Assembly: GCA_046565865.1 (NCBI GenBank)
Contig: JBKHXU010000160.1
Span: forward strand, 1-16,611
Source: JBKHXU01 sp046565865
GTDB lineage: Bacteria > Pseudomonadota > Gammaproteobacteria > Acidiferrobacterales > Sulfurifustaceae
Length of the DNA: 16,611 nucleotides
Direction: 5' to 3'
In this document: piece by piece, positions 6,511 to 13,440 of the stretch
Layout: the number at the start of each line of letters is the position of its first letter
How positions within the stretch are numbered: the stretch's first letter is position 1
Translations under genes and position numbers: made by a program
Notes under the pieces: model-generated
What the model saw: only the letters and a program-made list of their open reading frames with translations
Databases searched by the model: none
Told to the model about the DNA's origin: nothing

Positions 6511-7551
6511 GTGTCGGTGAGTACTGATTCGTTGCAGGAACAGCTTGCGCAATTGCTGGCGCAGGCCGAGCAAGCCACCGCGGCCGCCGCTGACGTTGCG
6601 GCGGTTGAAGCGCTGCGCGTGCAGTACCTCGGCAAAAAGGGGCTGTTGACCGAGCAACTGAAGCGGCTCGGTGGGCTCTCGGCGGAAGATCGTCCGCGCG
6701 TCGGCAAATGGGTGAACGATGCCAAGGAGCGGTTGACGGAGACCTTGCGCCTGCGCAAAGACGCGCTCGAACACAGTGCGCGCGATCAGCAGCTCGCCCG
6801 CGAGCGTATCGACGTGACGTTGCCGGGTCGTGGATTGCGCGTCGGCGGACCGCACCCCATTACGCATACGCTCGAACGCATGGAGGCGATTCTGCACAGC
6901 ATGGGTTTCGCCAGCGTCGAAGGCCCCGAGATCGAGGACGACTATCACAACTTCGAGGCGCTCAACATCCCGGCCGATCATCCGGCGCGGGCGATGCACG
7001 ATACGTTTTACTTCGACGCGCATCGATTGCTGCGCACGCATACGTCGCCGGTGCAAATCCGTTATATGGAACAGCACAAACCGCCGGTGCGCATCATCTC
7101 CGCCGGCCGCGTGTACCGCTGCGACTCGGATGTGACGCACACCCCGATGTTTCACCAGATCGAAGGGTTGATGATCGATGAGGGCGTCAGCTTCGCGCAC
7201 CTCAAAGGCGTGTTGCAGGAGTTCCTCGCGCAGTTTTTTGAGCGCGATCTGCGACTGCGCTTCCGACCGTCGTATTTTCCATTCACCGAGCCATCGGCCG
7301 AAGTCGACATCGGATGCGTCATCTGCGGCGGCAGCGGTTGCCGGGTATGCAAGCACACGGGTTGGCTGGAGGTGCTCGGCTGCGGCATGGTGCATCCGAA
7401 CGTGTTCGGTCACGTCGGCATCGACAGTGAGCGCTACACCGGATTCGCTTTTGGTCTTGGCGTCGAGCGTTTGACCATGCTGCGCTATGGCGTGAACGAT
7501 CTGCGCTTGTTCTACGAAAACGATATCCGCTTCCTGCAGCAGTTCCGCTAA
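6511..7551 (+). CDS. pheS: Phenylalanyl-tRNA synthetase alpha subunit
   Basis: PheS is the catalytic subunit of the alpha2-beta2 enzyme that charges tRNA-Phe. From GTG 6511 the product is 346 residues (E. coli 327). An N-terminal helical coiled-coil region (about 1-85) binds tRNA; the class II core follows with motif 1 near HPITHTLERMEAILHSMGF, motif 2 at GRVYRCDSDVTHTPMFHQIEGL and motif 3 at GFAFGLGVERLTMLRYGVND. Between motifs 2 and 3 lies a CxxC-x4-CxxC cluster (CVICGGSGCRVC), a putative metal knuckle absent from E. coli PheS but present in part of the family. Start choice: GTG 6511 has weak GGAA at 6501-6504; GTG 6517 is an alternative. The frame is open back to ATG 6418 inside the structured repeat, giving 377 residues, but that extension is not PheS-like. 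Confidence 0.95.
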   Translation: MSVSTDSLQEQLAQLLAQAEQATAAAADVAAVEALRVQYLGKKGLLTEQLKRLGGLSAEDRPRVGKWVNDAKERLTETLRLRKDALEHSARDQQLARERIDVTLPGRGLRVGGPHPITHTLERMEAILHSMGFASVEGPEIEDDYHNFEALNIPADHPARAMHDTFYFDAHRLLRTHTSPVQIRYMEQHKPPVRIISAGRVYRCDSDVTHTPMFHQIEGLMIDEGVSFAHLKGVLQEFLAQFFERDLRLRFRPSYFPFTEPSAEVDIGCVICGGSGCRVCKHTGWLEVLGCGMVHPNVFGHVGIDSERYTGFAFGLGVERLTMLRYGVNDLRLFYENDIRFLQQFR

Positions 7552-7560
7552 CGGCAGCCA

Positions 7561-9927
7561 ATGAAAATCAGTGATCAATGGTTGCGCGAATGGGTCGCGC
7601 CGCGGCTCGACGCTCAAGGGCTGGCTGATCGCCTCACGCGCGCCGGCCTTGAGGTCGCATCGCTTCAGCCGGCGTTGCCGCCGCTCGCCAATATTGTGGT
7701 CGGTGTAGTGGAAACGCTGACCCCGCATCCGCAGGCGCAACGACTGAATGTTTGCGAAGTGGGTGTCGGCAACAAGCGCAAACTGCAAATCGTTTGTGGC
7801 GCGCCAAACGTTGCGCCGGGAACGCGCGCGCCGGTGGCGCTGGTCGGGGCCATTATCGCGGGCGGCAGGCGCATCGAGCGCGCCTCGATCCAGGGCGTCG
7901 AATCCGAGGGCATGTTGTGTTCCGCGGCGGAGCTGGGTCTTGACGACGACGCGAGCGGCTTGCTCGTGCTCGACACAGCCGCGCGCGCCGGTACGCCGCT
8001 CGGAGAATATCTCGGCAGCGACTGGGTTTACGAGATCGACCTTACGCCCAACCGCGGCGATTGCCTGAGTGTGCTTGGCCTCGCGCGCGAAGTGGCGGCA
8101 CTAACAGGGGCGAAACTTAAGGCCCGTCGTACGCCGCGCACGCGCGTGGCCATCCGAGATCGACGGACGGTCCGCGTCCGCGCCGCCGGCGATTGCCCGC
8201 GCTACACCGGCCGCGTGATTCGTGGCATACGACCAGACGCGCGCACGCCGATATGGATGCGCGAACGCCTGCGTCGCGCCGGCATACGCACCATCCTTCC
8301 GGTTGTGGATGTCATGAACTATGTGATGCTGGAACTCGGGCAACCGATGCACGCGTTCGATCTCGACAAGCTGGACGGCGGCATCACCGTGCGGCCGGCG
8401 GCTCAAGGCGAGACGATTGTGCTGCTCGATGGCAAGACCGTGCAACCGCCGGCGGGGAGCTTGCTCATCGCCGACAACGCGCGGGCCCTGGCACTGGCCG
8501 GTGTGATGGGCGGCGCGGACTCCGGGGTTGGTGCACAGACACAGAGTATTTTTCTCGAAAGTGCGTATTTTCGCTCTCAGGTCGTCGCGCGCAGCGCGCG
8601 CTCGCTGGGCTTGCAGACCGAATCGTCGCAGCGATTCGAGCGCGGGGTCGACCCGGCGTTGGCGCGGACGGCGTTGGAGCGGGCGACGCAACTGGTGTTG
8701 CAAATTGCCGGCGGTCGGGCCGGCCCGATCGTCGAAACGAGTTCCGTGCGGCATTTGCCGAAGCCCGCGAGTATCGAGCTGCGTGCCGGTCGTGTCGAAA
8801 GCCTGCTCGGTGCACCGATGCCATCGAAACAAATCGAAACGACGCTGAAACGCCTGGCGATGACTCTCCAAAAAATGCCGGGCGGCTGGCGCGCGCGCCC
8901 GCCGTCGTATCGATTCGACCTGGCGCTCGAGGCCGATCTGATCGAAGAGCTGGCGCGGGTGCAGGGCTACGAACATCTACCAGCGCGGTTGCCGACCTGG
9001 GTCGCCAGCGCGCGTCCGGCCCCGGAAACCCGGATCGACGTTTCGCGGCTGCGCGCCGCGCTCGTGGACCGCGACTACCAGGAGGTGGTCACCTACAGTT
9101 TCGTCGACGCCAAACTCCAGAGCGCCGTCGATCCCGAAACGACGCCCTGGCGTTTAGCCAACCCGATCAGCGCCGAAATGGCGGTCATGCGCACAAGTCT
9201 CTGGCCCGGCCTGCTGCAAACCGTTGCCTACAACCAGAATCGGCAGCAGTCGCGACTGCGTCTATTCGAGATCGGTCGTCGGTTTCGACCCGATGGGAAC
9301 GACGTGGCGCAGGAGCCGGTGCTGGCCGGTGTGGTAACGGGTGCGGTATGGCCCGAACAGTGGGGCGCCGCGACACGCGCCGCCGACTTTTACGACGTGA
9401 AGGCCGATATTGAGGCGCTATTCGGTTTGGGCGGGCGCGGAGTGCGCTTTGCCAGGGGACGACATGCGGCGCTGCATCCGGGCCAAACTGCTGCTATACA
9501 TTGCGGGGAAGAGTGCGTGGGTTATCTGGGCACGGCGCATCCGTTGCTGGCCGCGTCGCAAGGGCTGACGGCGCCGGTGGTGTTGTTTGAACTGCGCCTG
9601 GCGGCGCTCACTATCCGGGTAATGCCGCGGTTTCGGGAAATCTCGCGTTTCCCGGCGATTCGGCGCGACCTGGCGGTGGTAGTGGGTGCGGATATTGAGG
9701 CGCAGGCGGTGCTCGATCGAGCAGCGGCGGCTGCCGGGGAATTGCTGACAAAGTTGGAGCTATTTGACGAATATCGTGGCGAAGGTATTGATTCGGGAAG
9801 AAAAAGTTTGGCGATGGGCTTGACCTTGCAGGATTCTTCGCGCACCCTTAACGAAGCAGAGGTGGATGAAATAATTGGGAGAATCATCGCGGTTCTACAA
9901 CGCGATCTGGGGGCGCAACTGCGGTAA
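7561..9927 (+). CDS. pheT: Phenylalanyl-tRNA synthetase beta subunit
   Basis: PheT is the tRNA-recognising and editing partner of PheS. At 788 residues it matches E. coli (795). Order of domains by eye: N-terminal region, OB-fold tRNA-binding domain (about 40-150; GVVETLTPHPQAQRLNVCEV, ESEGMLCSAAELGL), B3/B4 editing domain (about 210-385, with NYVMLELGQPMHAFD and ALAGVMGG), B5 (about 400-475), the catalytically inactive synthetase-like core (about 480-690) and a C-terminal ferredoxin-like anticodon-binding domain (about 695-787, FPAIRRDLAVVV to SRTLNEAEVDEII). The ATG lies 9 nt after the pheS stop with no strong ribosome-binding site, suggesting translational coupling. Its last 200 nt are visibly more AT-rich than the rest and may carry an ihfA promoter. 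Confidence 0.97.
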   Translation: MKISDQWLREWVAPRLDAQGLADRLTRAGLEVASLQPALPPLANIVVGVVETLTPHPQAQRLNVCEVGVGNKRKLQIVCGAPNVAPGTRAPVALVGAIIAGGRRIERASIQGVESEGMLCSAAELGLDDDASGLLVLDTAARAGTPLGEYLGSDWVYEIDLTPNRGDCLSVLGLAREVAALTGAKLKARRTPRTRVAIRDRRTVRVRAAGDCPRYTGRVIRGIRPDARTPIWMRERLRRAGIRTILPVVDVMNYVMLELGQPMHAFDLDKLDGGITVRPAAQGETIVLLDGKTVQPPAGSLLIADNARALALAGVMGGADSGVGAQTQSIFLESAYFRSQVVARSARSLGLQTESSQRFERGVDPALARTALERATQLVLQIAGGRAGPIVETSSVRHLPKPASIELRAGRVESLLGAPMPSKQIETTLKRLAMTLQKMPGGWRARPPSYRFDLALEADLIEELARVQGYEHLPARLPTWVASARPAPETRIDVSRLRAALVDRDYQEVVTYSFVDAKLQSAVDPETTPWRLANPISAEMAVMRTSLWPGLLQTVAYNQNRQQSRLRLFEIGRRFRPDGNDVAQEPVLAGVVTGAVWPEQWGAATRAADFYDVKADIEALFGLGGRGVRFARGRHAALHPGQTAAIHCGEECVGYLGTAHPLLAASQGLTAPVVLFELRLAALTIRVMPRFREISRFPAIRRDLAVVVGADIEAQAVLDRAAAAAGELLTKLELFDEYRGEGIDSGRKSLAMGLTLQDSSRTLNEAEVDEIIGRIIAVLQRDLGAQLR
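9848..9875 (+). promoter_or_regulatory. Tentative ihfA promoter inside the pheT 3' end
   Basis: TTAACG (9848-9853), 16 nt, then AATAAT (9870-9875) in an AT-richer stretch about 85 nt before ihfA. In E. coli ihfA also has a promoter within pheT, which is the reason for looking here. The match is partial (4/6 and 5/6). Confidence 0.3.
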
Positions 9928-9966
9928 AGCCCCCGTCGAGAACAACCATTCAGGACGACAACGATT

Positions 9967-10317
9967 ATGGCGTTGACCAAGGCAGATCTAGCGGAAAGCC
10001 TGTTTAACGAGCTCGGGCTCAATAAGCGGGAGGCGAAGGAGTTCGTCGAGCTGTTTTTCGAAAAAATCCGGGCGGCGCTGGTGAACGGGGAGCACGTCAA
10101 ACTATCCGGATTCGGCAATTTCGGGCTGCGGCACAAGAACTCGCGGCCGGGGCGCAACCCCAAGACCGGCGAGGAAATCCCGATTACGGCGCGGCGGGTG
10201 GTCACCTTTCGCGCCAGTCACAAACTGAAGGAGCGGGTGGAGCGCAACGCCCGACTGCACCCCGAAAAAATCGCCCAAGCCAATAAGACCAATAACCAGG
10301 CCGAAGTGAATGCTTGA
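9967..10317 (+). CDS. ihfA: Integration host factor alpha subunit
   Basis: IHF-alpha pairs with IHF-beta to bend DNA sharply in the minor groove and supports recombination, replication and sigma-54 promoters. The sequence MALTKADLAESLFNELGLNK, the body VKLSGFGNFGLRHKNSRPGRNPKTGEE and RRVVTFRASHKLK are IHF-alpha signatures, and the intercalating proline falls at residue 65 as in E. coli. The product is 116 residues against about 99 in E. coli; the extra part is a polar C-terminal tail (after RNAR, ending NQAEVNA). The start ATG 9967 has AGGA at 9952-9955, somewhat distant. The downstream MerR-type gene overlaps its end by 8 nt. The neighbourhood after pheT is the standard one. Confidence 0.96.
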   Translation: MALTKADLAESLFNELGLNKREAKEFVELFFEKIRAALVNGEHVKLSGFGNFGLRHKNSRPGRNPKTGEEIPITARRVVTFRASHKLKERVERNARLHPEKIAQANKTNNQAEVNA

Positions 10318-10672
10318 CCCGGCGGACAACCTAGAACTTCCTTCCATACCCAGCAAACGCTACTTCACCATCGGTGAAGTGAGCGACCTGTGCGCGGTGA
10401 AGCCGCACGTCCTTCGATATTGGGAGCAGGAATTTCCGCAGCTCAAGCCGGTCAAGCGGCGCGGTAATCGGCGGTACTACCAGCGGCATGATGTGGTGCT
10501 GATTCGCCAGATTCGCAACCTGCTGTATATCGAAGGCTTCACCATCAGCGGTGCACGCAACAAGCTCGCGCTCGATAATCCGCCGCCGATCGATAGCGCC
10601 CGTGAGCAGGCGATCCTATCGCTCATTCGAGAGCTCGAAGACGTGCTGCTGTTGCTCAACCGTCCCGATTGA
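10310..10672 (+). CDS. MerR-family transcriptional regulator
   Basis: A 120-residue protein with a MerR-type winged helix-turn-helix at about residues 17-87: YFTIGEVSDLCAVKPHVLRYWE, then the wing KRRGNRRYYQRHDVVLIRQI and helix LLYIEGFTISGARNKL. The short C-terminal part (about 95-117, ILSLIRELEDVLLLLN) looks like the usual dimerisation helix; no metal- or drug-binding domain follows. ATG 10310 overlaps the ihfA stop (8 nt), so it is probably translated by coupling. A MerR-like gene in this position after ihfA is common in Pseudomonas and relatives, but its target and ligand are not known to me. Confidence 0.92.
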   Translation: MLDPADNLELPSIPSKRYFTIGEVSDLCAVKPHVLRYWEQEFPQLKPVKRRGNRRYYQRHDVVLIRQIRNLLYIEGFTISGARNKLALDNPPPIDSAREQAILSLIRELEDVLLLLNRPD

Positions 10673-10680
10673 TCAATTGG

Positions 10681-10710
10681 TTGTTTTTCCCGAAGTCCCT
10701 GGCGTATCAT
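10681..10710 (+). promoter_or_regulatory. Probable promoter of tRNA-Pro
   Basis: TTGTTT (10681-10686), 18 nt, TATCAT (10705-10710), followed by a GC-rich discriminator (GCCCGCCG), which is typical of stringently controlled stable-RNA promoters. The inferred start is about 30 nt before the tRNA. Confidence 0.5.
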
Positions 10711-10747
10711 GCCCGCCGTTGCGCCGGGCCCGCCCGGCTGATCAAAA

Positions 10748-10824
10748 CGGGGCGTAGCGCAGCCTGGTAGCGCACCTCCTTGGGGTGGATGTGGTCGTGG
10801 GTTCAAATCCCGCCGCCCCGACCA
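10748..10824 (+). tRNA. tRNA-Pro (anticodon GGG)
   Basis: Acceptor CGGGGCG (10748-10754) pairs perfectly with CGCCCCG, then A and encoded CCA. The D arm is GCGC/GCGC. The anticodon loop TTGGGGT places GGG at 10782-10784. The T arm is GTGGG/CCCGC around TTCAAAT with one U-G pair. The anticodon stem CCTCC/GGATG contains one C-U mismatch (position 28-42). Length 77. It closes the thrS-to-merR cluster, as in Pseudomonas. A structured repeat begins 9 nt after it. Confidence 0.96.
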
Positions 10825-10833
10825 ATTTCGCAT

Positions 10834-10943
10834 GCCATCCATGGCGAAACTTCATAAGGTTTCGAATTGCCCCAGCCGGTACATCCATGTGCCGGCGTCC
10901 AGCGGCGCGAATGCACGTTAAGTGCATTCGCGAAATCTCCGCT
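10834..10943 (+). repeat. Structured intergenic repeat, copy 2 (after tRNA-Pro)
   Basis: Same order as copy 1. Hairpin A: GCCA-TCCA-TGGC at 10834-10845. An extra hairpin CGAAACTT/AGGTTTCG (10845-10860 region) is present here but reduced in copy 1. Hairpin B: GCCGGTAC (10875-10882), loop ATCCAT, GTGCCGGC (10889-10896). Hairpin C: outer AGCGG (10901-10905)/CCGCT (10939-10943), inner CGCGAATGCAC (10906-10916), loop GTTAA, GTGCATTCGCG (10922-10932), bulge AAATCT (10933-10938). Arms differ from copy 1 by compensating pairs; loops and bulge do not. The 251-nt gap between tRNA-Pro and surE otherwise shows no gene. Confidence 0.85.
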
Positions 10944-10972
10944 TCGCTTTTGCCCCGGCCAAATGACTCTTG

Positions 10973-11010
10973 CGCATGCCGTCCACGGCGCGATTTTCGA
11001 TTCGGTGTAC
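10973..11010 (+). repeat. Truncated third copy of the structured repeat
   Basis: Hairpin A reappears as GCCG-TCCA-CGGC (10978-10989), an A-T to G-C compensating change against copies 1 and 2 with the TCCA loop kept. It is preceded by CGCAT, as copy 2 is, and followed by GCGATTTTCGATTCGG, which resembles the sequence after hairpin A in copy 1. Hairpins B and C are missing. Confidence 0.55.
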
Positions 11011-11075
11011 CTTGATCTCTATGTCCGTGGCCGAAGTAACGTTAACTGGGCTTTACCAACGTCCGACCCAAGCCC

Positions 11076-11828
11076 ATGCGCATTCTGGTAAGTAACGACG
11101 ACGGCTATCTCGCGCCGGGACTCGCGTGTCTGGTGCGGGCGCTGCGCACGATCGCGGAGGTGGAGGTGGTCGCGCCGGATCGCGATCGCAGTGGCGCCAG
11201 CAATTCGTTGACGCTCGACCGTCCGTTACGCGCACGGCAGGGCGAGAACGGGTTTGTCTACGTCGACGGCACGCCGACCGACTGCGTGCATCTCGCCATC
11301 ACCGGCTTGATGGAGCACGAGCCGGACATGGTCATCGCCGGCATCAACCGCGGCGCCAATCTCGGCGACGATGTCATATATTCCGGCACGGTCGCCGCGG
11401 CGGTGGAAGGCAGGTTCCTCGGACGACCCGCTATCGCGATCTCGCTCGTTGGGCCGGACGGAAACAATTTTGATACCGCGGCGCGAATGGCGGTGCGCTT
11501 GGTGAAGCAACTGGAACTTGATCCGCTTCCGGCCGACACCATCCTCAACGTCAACGTGCCGGACGTGCCGTGGACGGCACTGACCGGTATCGAAGCCACG
11601 CGCCTCGGTCACCGGCACAAAGCGGAGCCGGTAGTGCGTGCCGCTGATCCGCACGGGCGACCGGTGTATTGGGTCGGCGCGCCGGGCGCGGAAGCCGATG
11701 CCGGACCCGGCACGGATTTCCACGCCATACGTCGCGGTAGTGTGGCCATTACCCCTTTGCAGGTCGATCTGACTCGTTATACTGCGTTGGATCAAGTTTC
11801 GTCGTGGTTGAAGCGGTTGGAGCGTTAG
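11076..11828 (+). CDS. surE: 5'/3'-nucleotidase SurE
   Basis: SurE is a metal-dependent cytoplasmic phosphatase that removes phosphate from nucleoside 5'- and 3'-monophosphates and helps stationary-phase survival. The 250-residue product (E. coli 253) begins MRILVSNDDGYLAPGL with the metal-binding Asp8-Asp9, has Ser39 in PDRDRSGASNS, and GINRGANLGDDVIYSGTVAAA with Asn95 as the fourth ligand. All catalytic residues are intact. ATG 11076 fits the family N terminus exactly, though the ribosome-binding site is weak. It heads the conserved surE-pcm-nlpD-rpoS block; here its upstream neighbours are tRNA-Pro and the structured repeats instead of truD as in E. coli. Confidence 0.97.
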   Translation: MRILVSNDDGYLAPGLACLVRALRTIAEVEVVAPDRDRSGASNSLTLDRPLRARQGENGFVYVDGTPTDCVHLAITGLMEHEPDMVIAGINRGANLGDDVIYSGTVAAAVEGRFLGRPAIAISLVGPDGNNFDTAARMAVRLVKQLELDPLPADTILNVNVPDVPWTALTGIEATRLGHRHKAEPVVRAADPHGRPVYWVGAPGAEADAGPGTDFHAIRRGSVAITPLQVDLTRYTALDQVSSWLKRLER

Positions 11829-11898
11829 CTCGCCGCGCACGACGCGAGACCACGCTCGGCACGGGGTGACGGTGAAGGCGGACATACAAGGCATCGGC

Positions 11899-12531
11899 AT
11901 GACGTCCTCGCGCACGCGCGAACGGCTCGTGCAGCGTTTGCGCGAGGGGGGCATCCACGACGCGGAGGTGCTGGAAGTCATGCGCACGTTGCCGCGGCAT
12001 CTGTTCATCGACGAGGCGCTCGCCAGCCGCGCATACGAAAACACCGCGCTCCCCATCGGTTTTGGCCAGACGATTTCGCAGCCGTACATCGTCGCGCTCA
12101 TGACCCAGGCGCTGCGCGCCGGCACGCGCTTGCGCAAAGTGCTCGAGGTTGGGACTGGTTGCGGTTATCAAGCGGCGGTGTTGGGCAAGCTGGCCGACGA
12201 GGTCTATACCGTCGAGCGCCTCGAGCCCTTGGCGAAACGCGCGCGCAAGACGCTGGCGCAGCTGCGTCTTGCGAACGTGCACGTAAAGCTTTCCGACGGT
12301 AGTTGGGGATGGCCGGAGCACGCGCCCTACGACGGCATCCTGGTCGCGGCCGCGCCCGCCGATGTGCCGCCGCCGCTGCTGGAACAGCTTGCGCCCGGCG
12401 CACGGCTGGTAATTCCGGTCGGCGGCCCGACCTTTCAGGAATTGCTGGTAGTGCAGCGGACCGATGTCGGCTTCGCCCGCGAGCGGCTCGAACTGGTCAA
12501 CTTCGTTCCGCTCATTCGAGATCGGTCTTGA
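11899..12531 (+). CDS. pcm: Protein-L-isoaspartate O-methyltransferase
   Basis: Pcm methylates L-isoaspartyl residues formed by ageing, using S-adenosylmethionine, and so starts repair of damaged proteins. From ATG 11899 the product is 210 residues (E. coli 208). It begins MTSSRTRERLVQRLREGGI, the pattern typical of Pseudomonas-type Pcm, followed by RHLFIDEALASRAYENTALPIGFGQTISQPY (substrate region, split), and the SAM-binding motif LEVGTGCGYQAAVL. AAGG at 11888-11891 supports this start; the frame is open to GTG 11872 and GTG 11866, which would add 9-11 residues. It lies 70 nt after surE, whereas in E. coli the two overlap, and 13 nt before nlpD. Confidence 0.95.
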   Translation: MTSSRTRERLVQRLREGGIHDAEVLEVMRTLPRHLFIDEALASRAYENTALPIGFGQTISQPYIVALMTQALRAGTRLRKVLEVGTGCGYQAAVLGKLADEVYTVERLEPLAKRARKTLAQLRLANVHVKLSDGSWGWPEHAPYDGILVAAAPADVPPPLLEQLAPGARLVIPVGGPTFQELLVVQRTDVGFARERLELVNFVPLIRDRS

Positions 12532-12544
12532 CCCCGCGGCGACC

Positions 12545-13435
12545 GTGCACCGGTTAGCCAGCGCACTTCTCGCTGTCGCCGTCCTCGCGTCGCCGGCCGC
12601 CAGTTGCGGTGTGCGCACGTACGCGCCGATTCGCGACCAAAGCAAACCGCAACGGGCCCCTGAGCGCGAGCATCGCGAGGTTCGCGCCGGCGACACCCTC
12701 TACAGTATTGCCTGGGAATCCGGGCTCGATGCGCGCGAGCTTGCGGCCTGGAATGACATCGAGCCGCCGTATGTCATCCGCCCGGGGCAACGGCTACGAC
12801 TCAAGGCGCCGCTGGCAAAGCAGGCGATGGCGTCGGGTTATCACACCGTGGTCAGAGGCGAAACGTTATATGGCATTGCGTCTGCGACCGGCGTGCGCAT
12901 GCAAGATCTGGCCGCCTGGAATCGTTTGCTGCCGCCGTTTCGACTAATGCCCGGTCAGCGCTTGCGCCTGACCGATCCGAACACCGGCCGCGGCCCCGCA
13001 CCAGCGGCGAGGCAAAGGCCGGCCGTCGCCCGACCGGCACCGCGTGAGGACGCATTTGATCGCATGACGGCGATCGCGTGGACGTGGCCGACGGAAGGTA
13101 CGATGCTCGCGCGCTTCGATGCCGGCGCGAGCAAAGGGATCGACATCGGCGGCGCAAGCGGGCAGACGATCCGTGCCGCCGCCGCTGGTAAGGTCGTCTA
13201 TCAAGGCAGTGGACTTCGCGGATACGGAAAGCTTATTATCATCAAGCATAACGCAGACTTCCTCAGTGCTTACGCCCATTGCGAAGCGACGTTCGTGAAG
13301 GAAGGGGACGTAGTGAAATCCGGCCAAAAGATCGCCGTTATGGGAAGCACCGGCACCGATCGGATAAAGTTGCATTTCGAGATTCGTCGACGCGGAATTC
13401 CGGTCGACCCACTTCAGTACCTGCCTAAGTCGTAA
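12545..13435 (+). CDS. nlpD: NlpD-type lipoprotein, LysM-LysM plus degenerate M23 (LytM) domain
   Basis: NlpD is an envelope lipoprotein that activates the amidase AmiC during cell separation. From GTG 12545 the product has 296 residues (E. coli 379). It starts MHRLASALLAVAVLASPAASC, a lipoprotein signal with the acylated Cys at 21 (box AAS-C, not the favoured Leu at -3). Two LysM peptidoglycan-binding repeats are at about 43-86 and 99-142, a Pro/Ala/Arg-rich linker follows, then an M23 domain about 193-293. The M23 domain has lost zinc ligands: GID stands for the H-x3-D site, and KLH for HLH, as in E. coli NlpD, so it should be catalytically dead. The frame is open back into pcm, but only GTG 12545 gives a proper signal sequence. 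rpoS follows after 5 nt. Confidence 0.92.
   Translation: MHRLASALLAVAVLASPAASCGVRTYAPIRDQSKPQRAPEREHREVRAGDTLYSIAWESGLDARELAAWNDIEPPYVIRPGQRLRLKAPLAKQAMASGYHTVVRGETLYGIASATGVRMQDLAAWNRLLPPFRLMPGQRLRLTDPNTGRGPAPAARQRPAVARPAPREDAFDRMTAIAWTWPTEGTMLARFDAGASKGIDIGGASGQTIRAAAAGKVVYQGSGLRGYGKLIIIKHNADFLSAYAHCEATFVKEGDVVKSGQKIAVMGSTGTDRIKLHFEIRRRGIPVDPLQYLPKS
13210..13239 (+). promoter_or_regulatory. Tentative rpoS promoter inside nlpD
   Basis: TGGACT (13210-13215), 18 nt, TATTAT (13234-13239) lie in an AT-rich patch about 200 nt before rpoS. A main rpoS promoter within nlpD is known in E. coli and Pseudomonas. The patch also encodes conserved NlpD residues, so the resemblance may be chance. Confidence 0.3.
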
Positions 13436-13440
13436 ATCCA

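Noticed and set aside
6481..7788. 435-codon open frame on the minus strand over pheS
   Set aside because: Antisense to a fully supported pheS; long open antisense frames are expected in GC-rich coding DNA. The translation has no recognisable domain and no start signals.
8193..9413. 406-codon plus-strand frame inside pheT
   Set aside because: Out-of-frame shadow of pheT with Arg/Gly/Asp-rich nonsense composition.
11037..11044. TAACGTTA palindrome before surE as an operator
   Set aside because: Eight bases only, no second site and no clear promoter around it.
11829..11848. CTCGC/GCGAG inverted repeat between surE and pcm as terminator
   Set aside because: Only 5 bp with a 10-nt loop and no T-run; such matches are common in this GC-rich DNA.
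12464..12544. Longer NlpD starting within pcm
   Set aside because: Would place 27 non-hydrophobic residues before the lipoprotein signal sequence; GTG 12545 gives a proper signal.
11749..12696. 315-codon minus-strand frame over pcm and the nlpD start
   Set aside because: Shadow of real plus-strand genes, low-complexity Arg/Ala-rich translation, no family resemblance.
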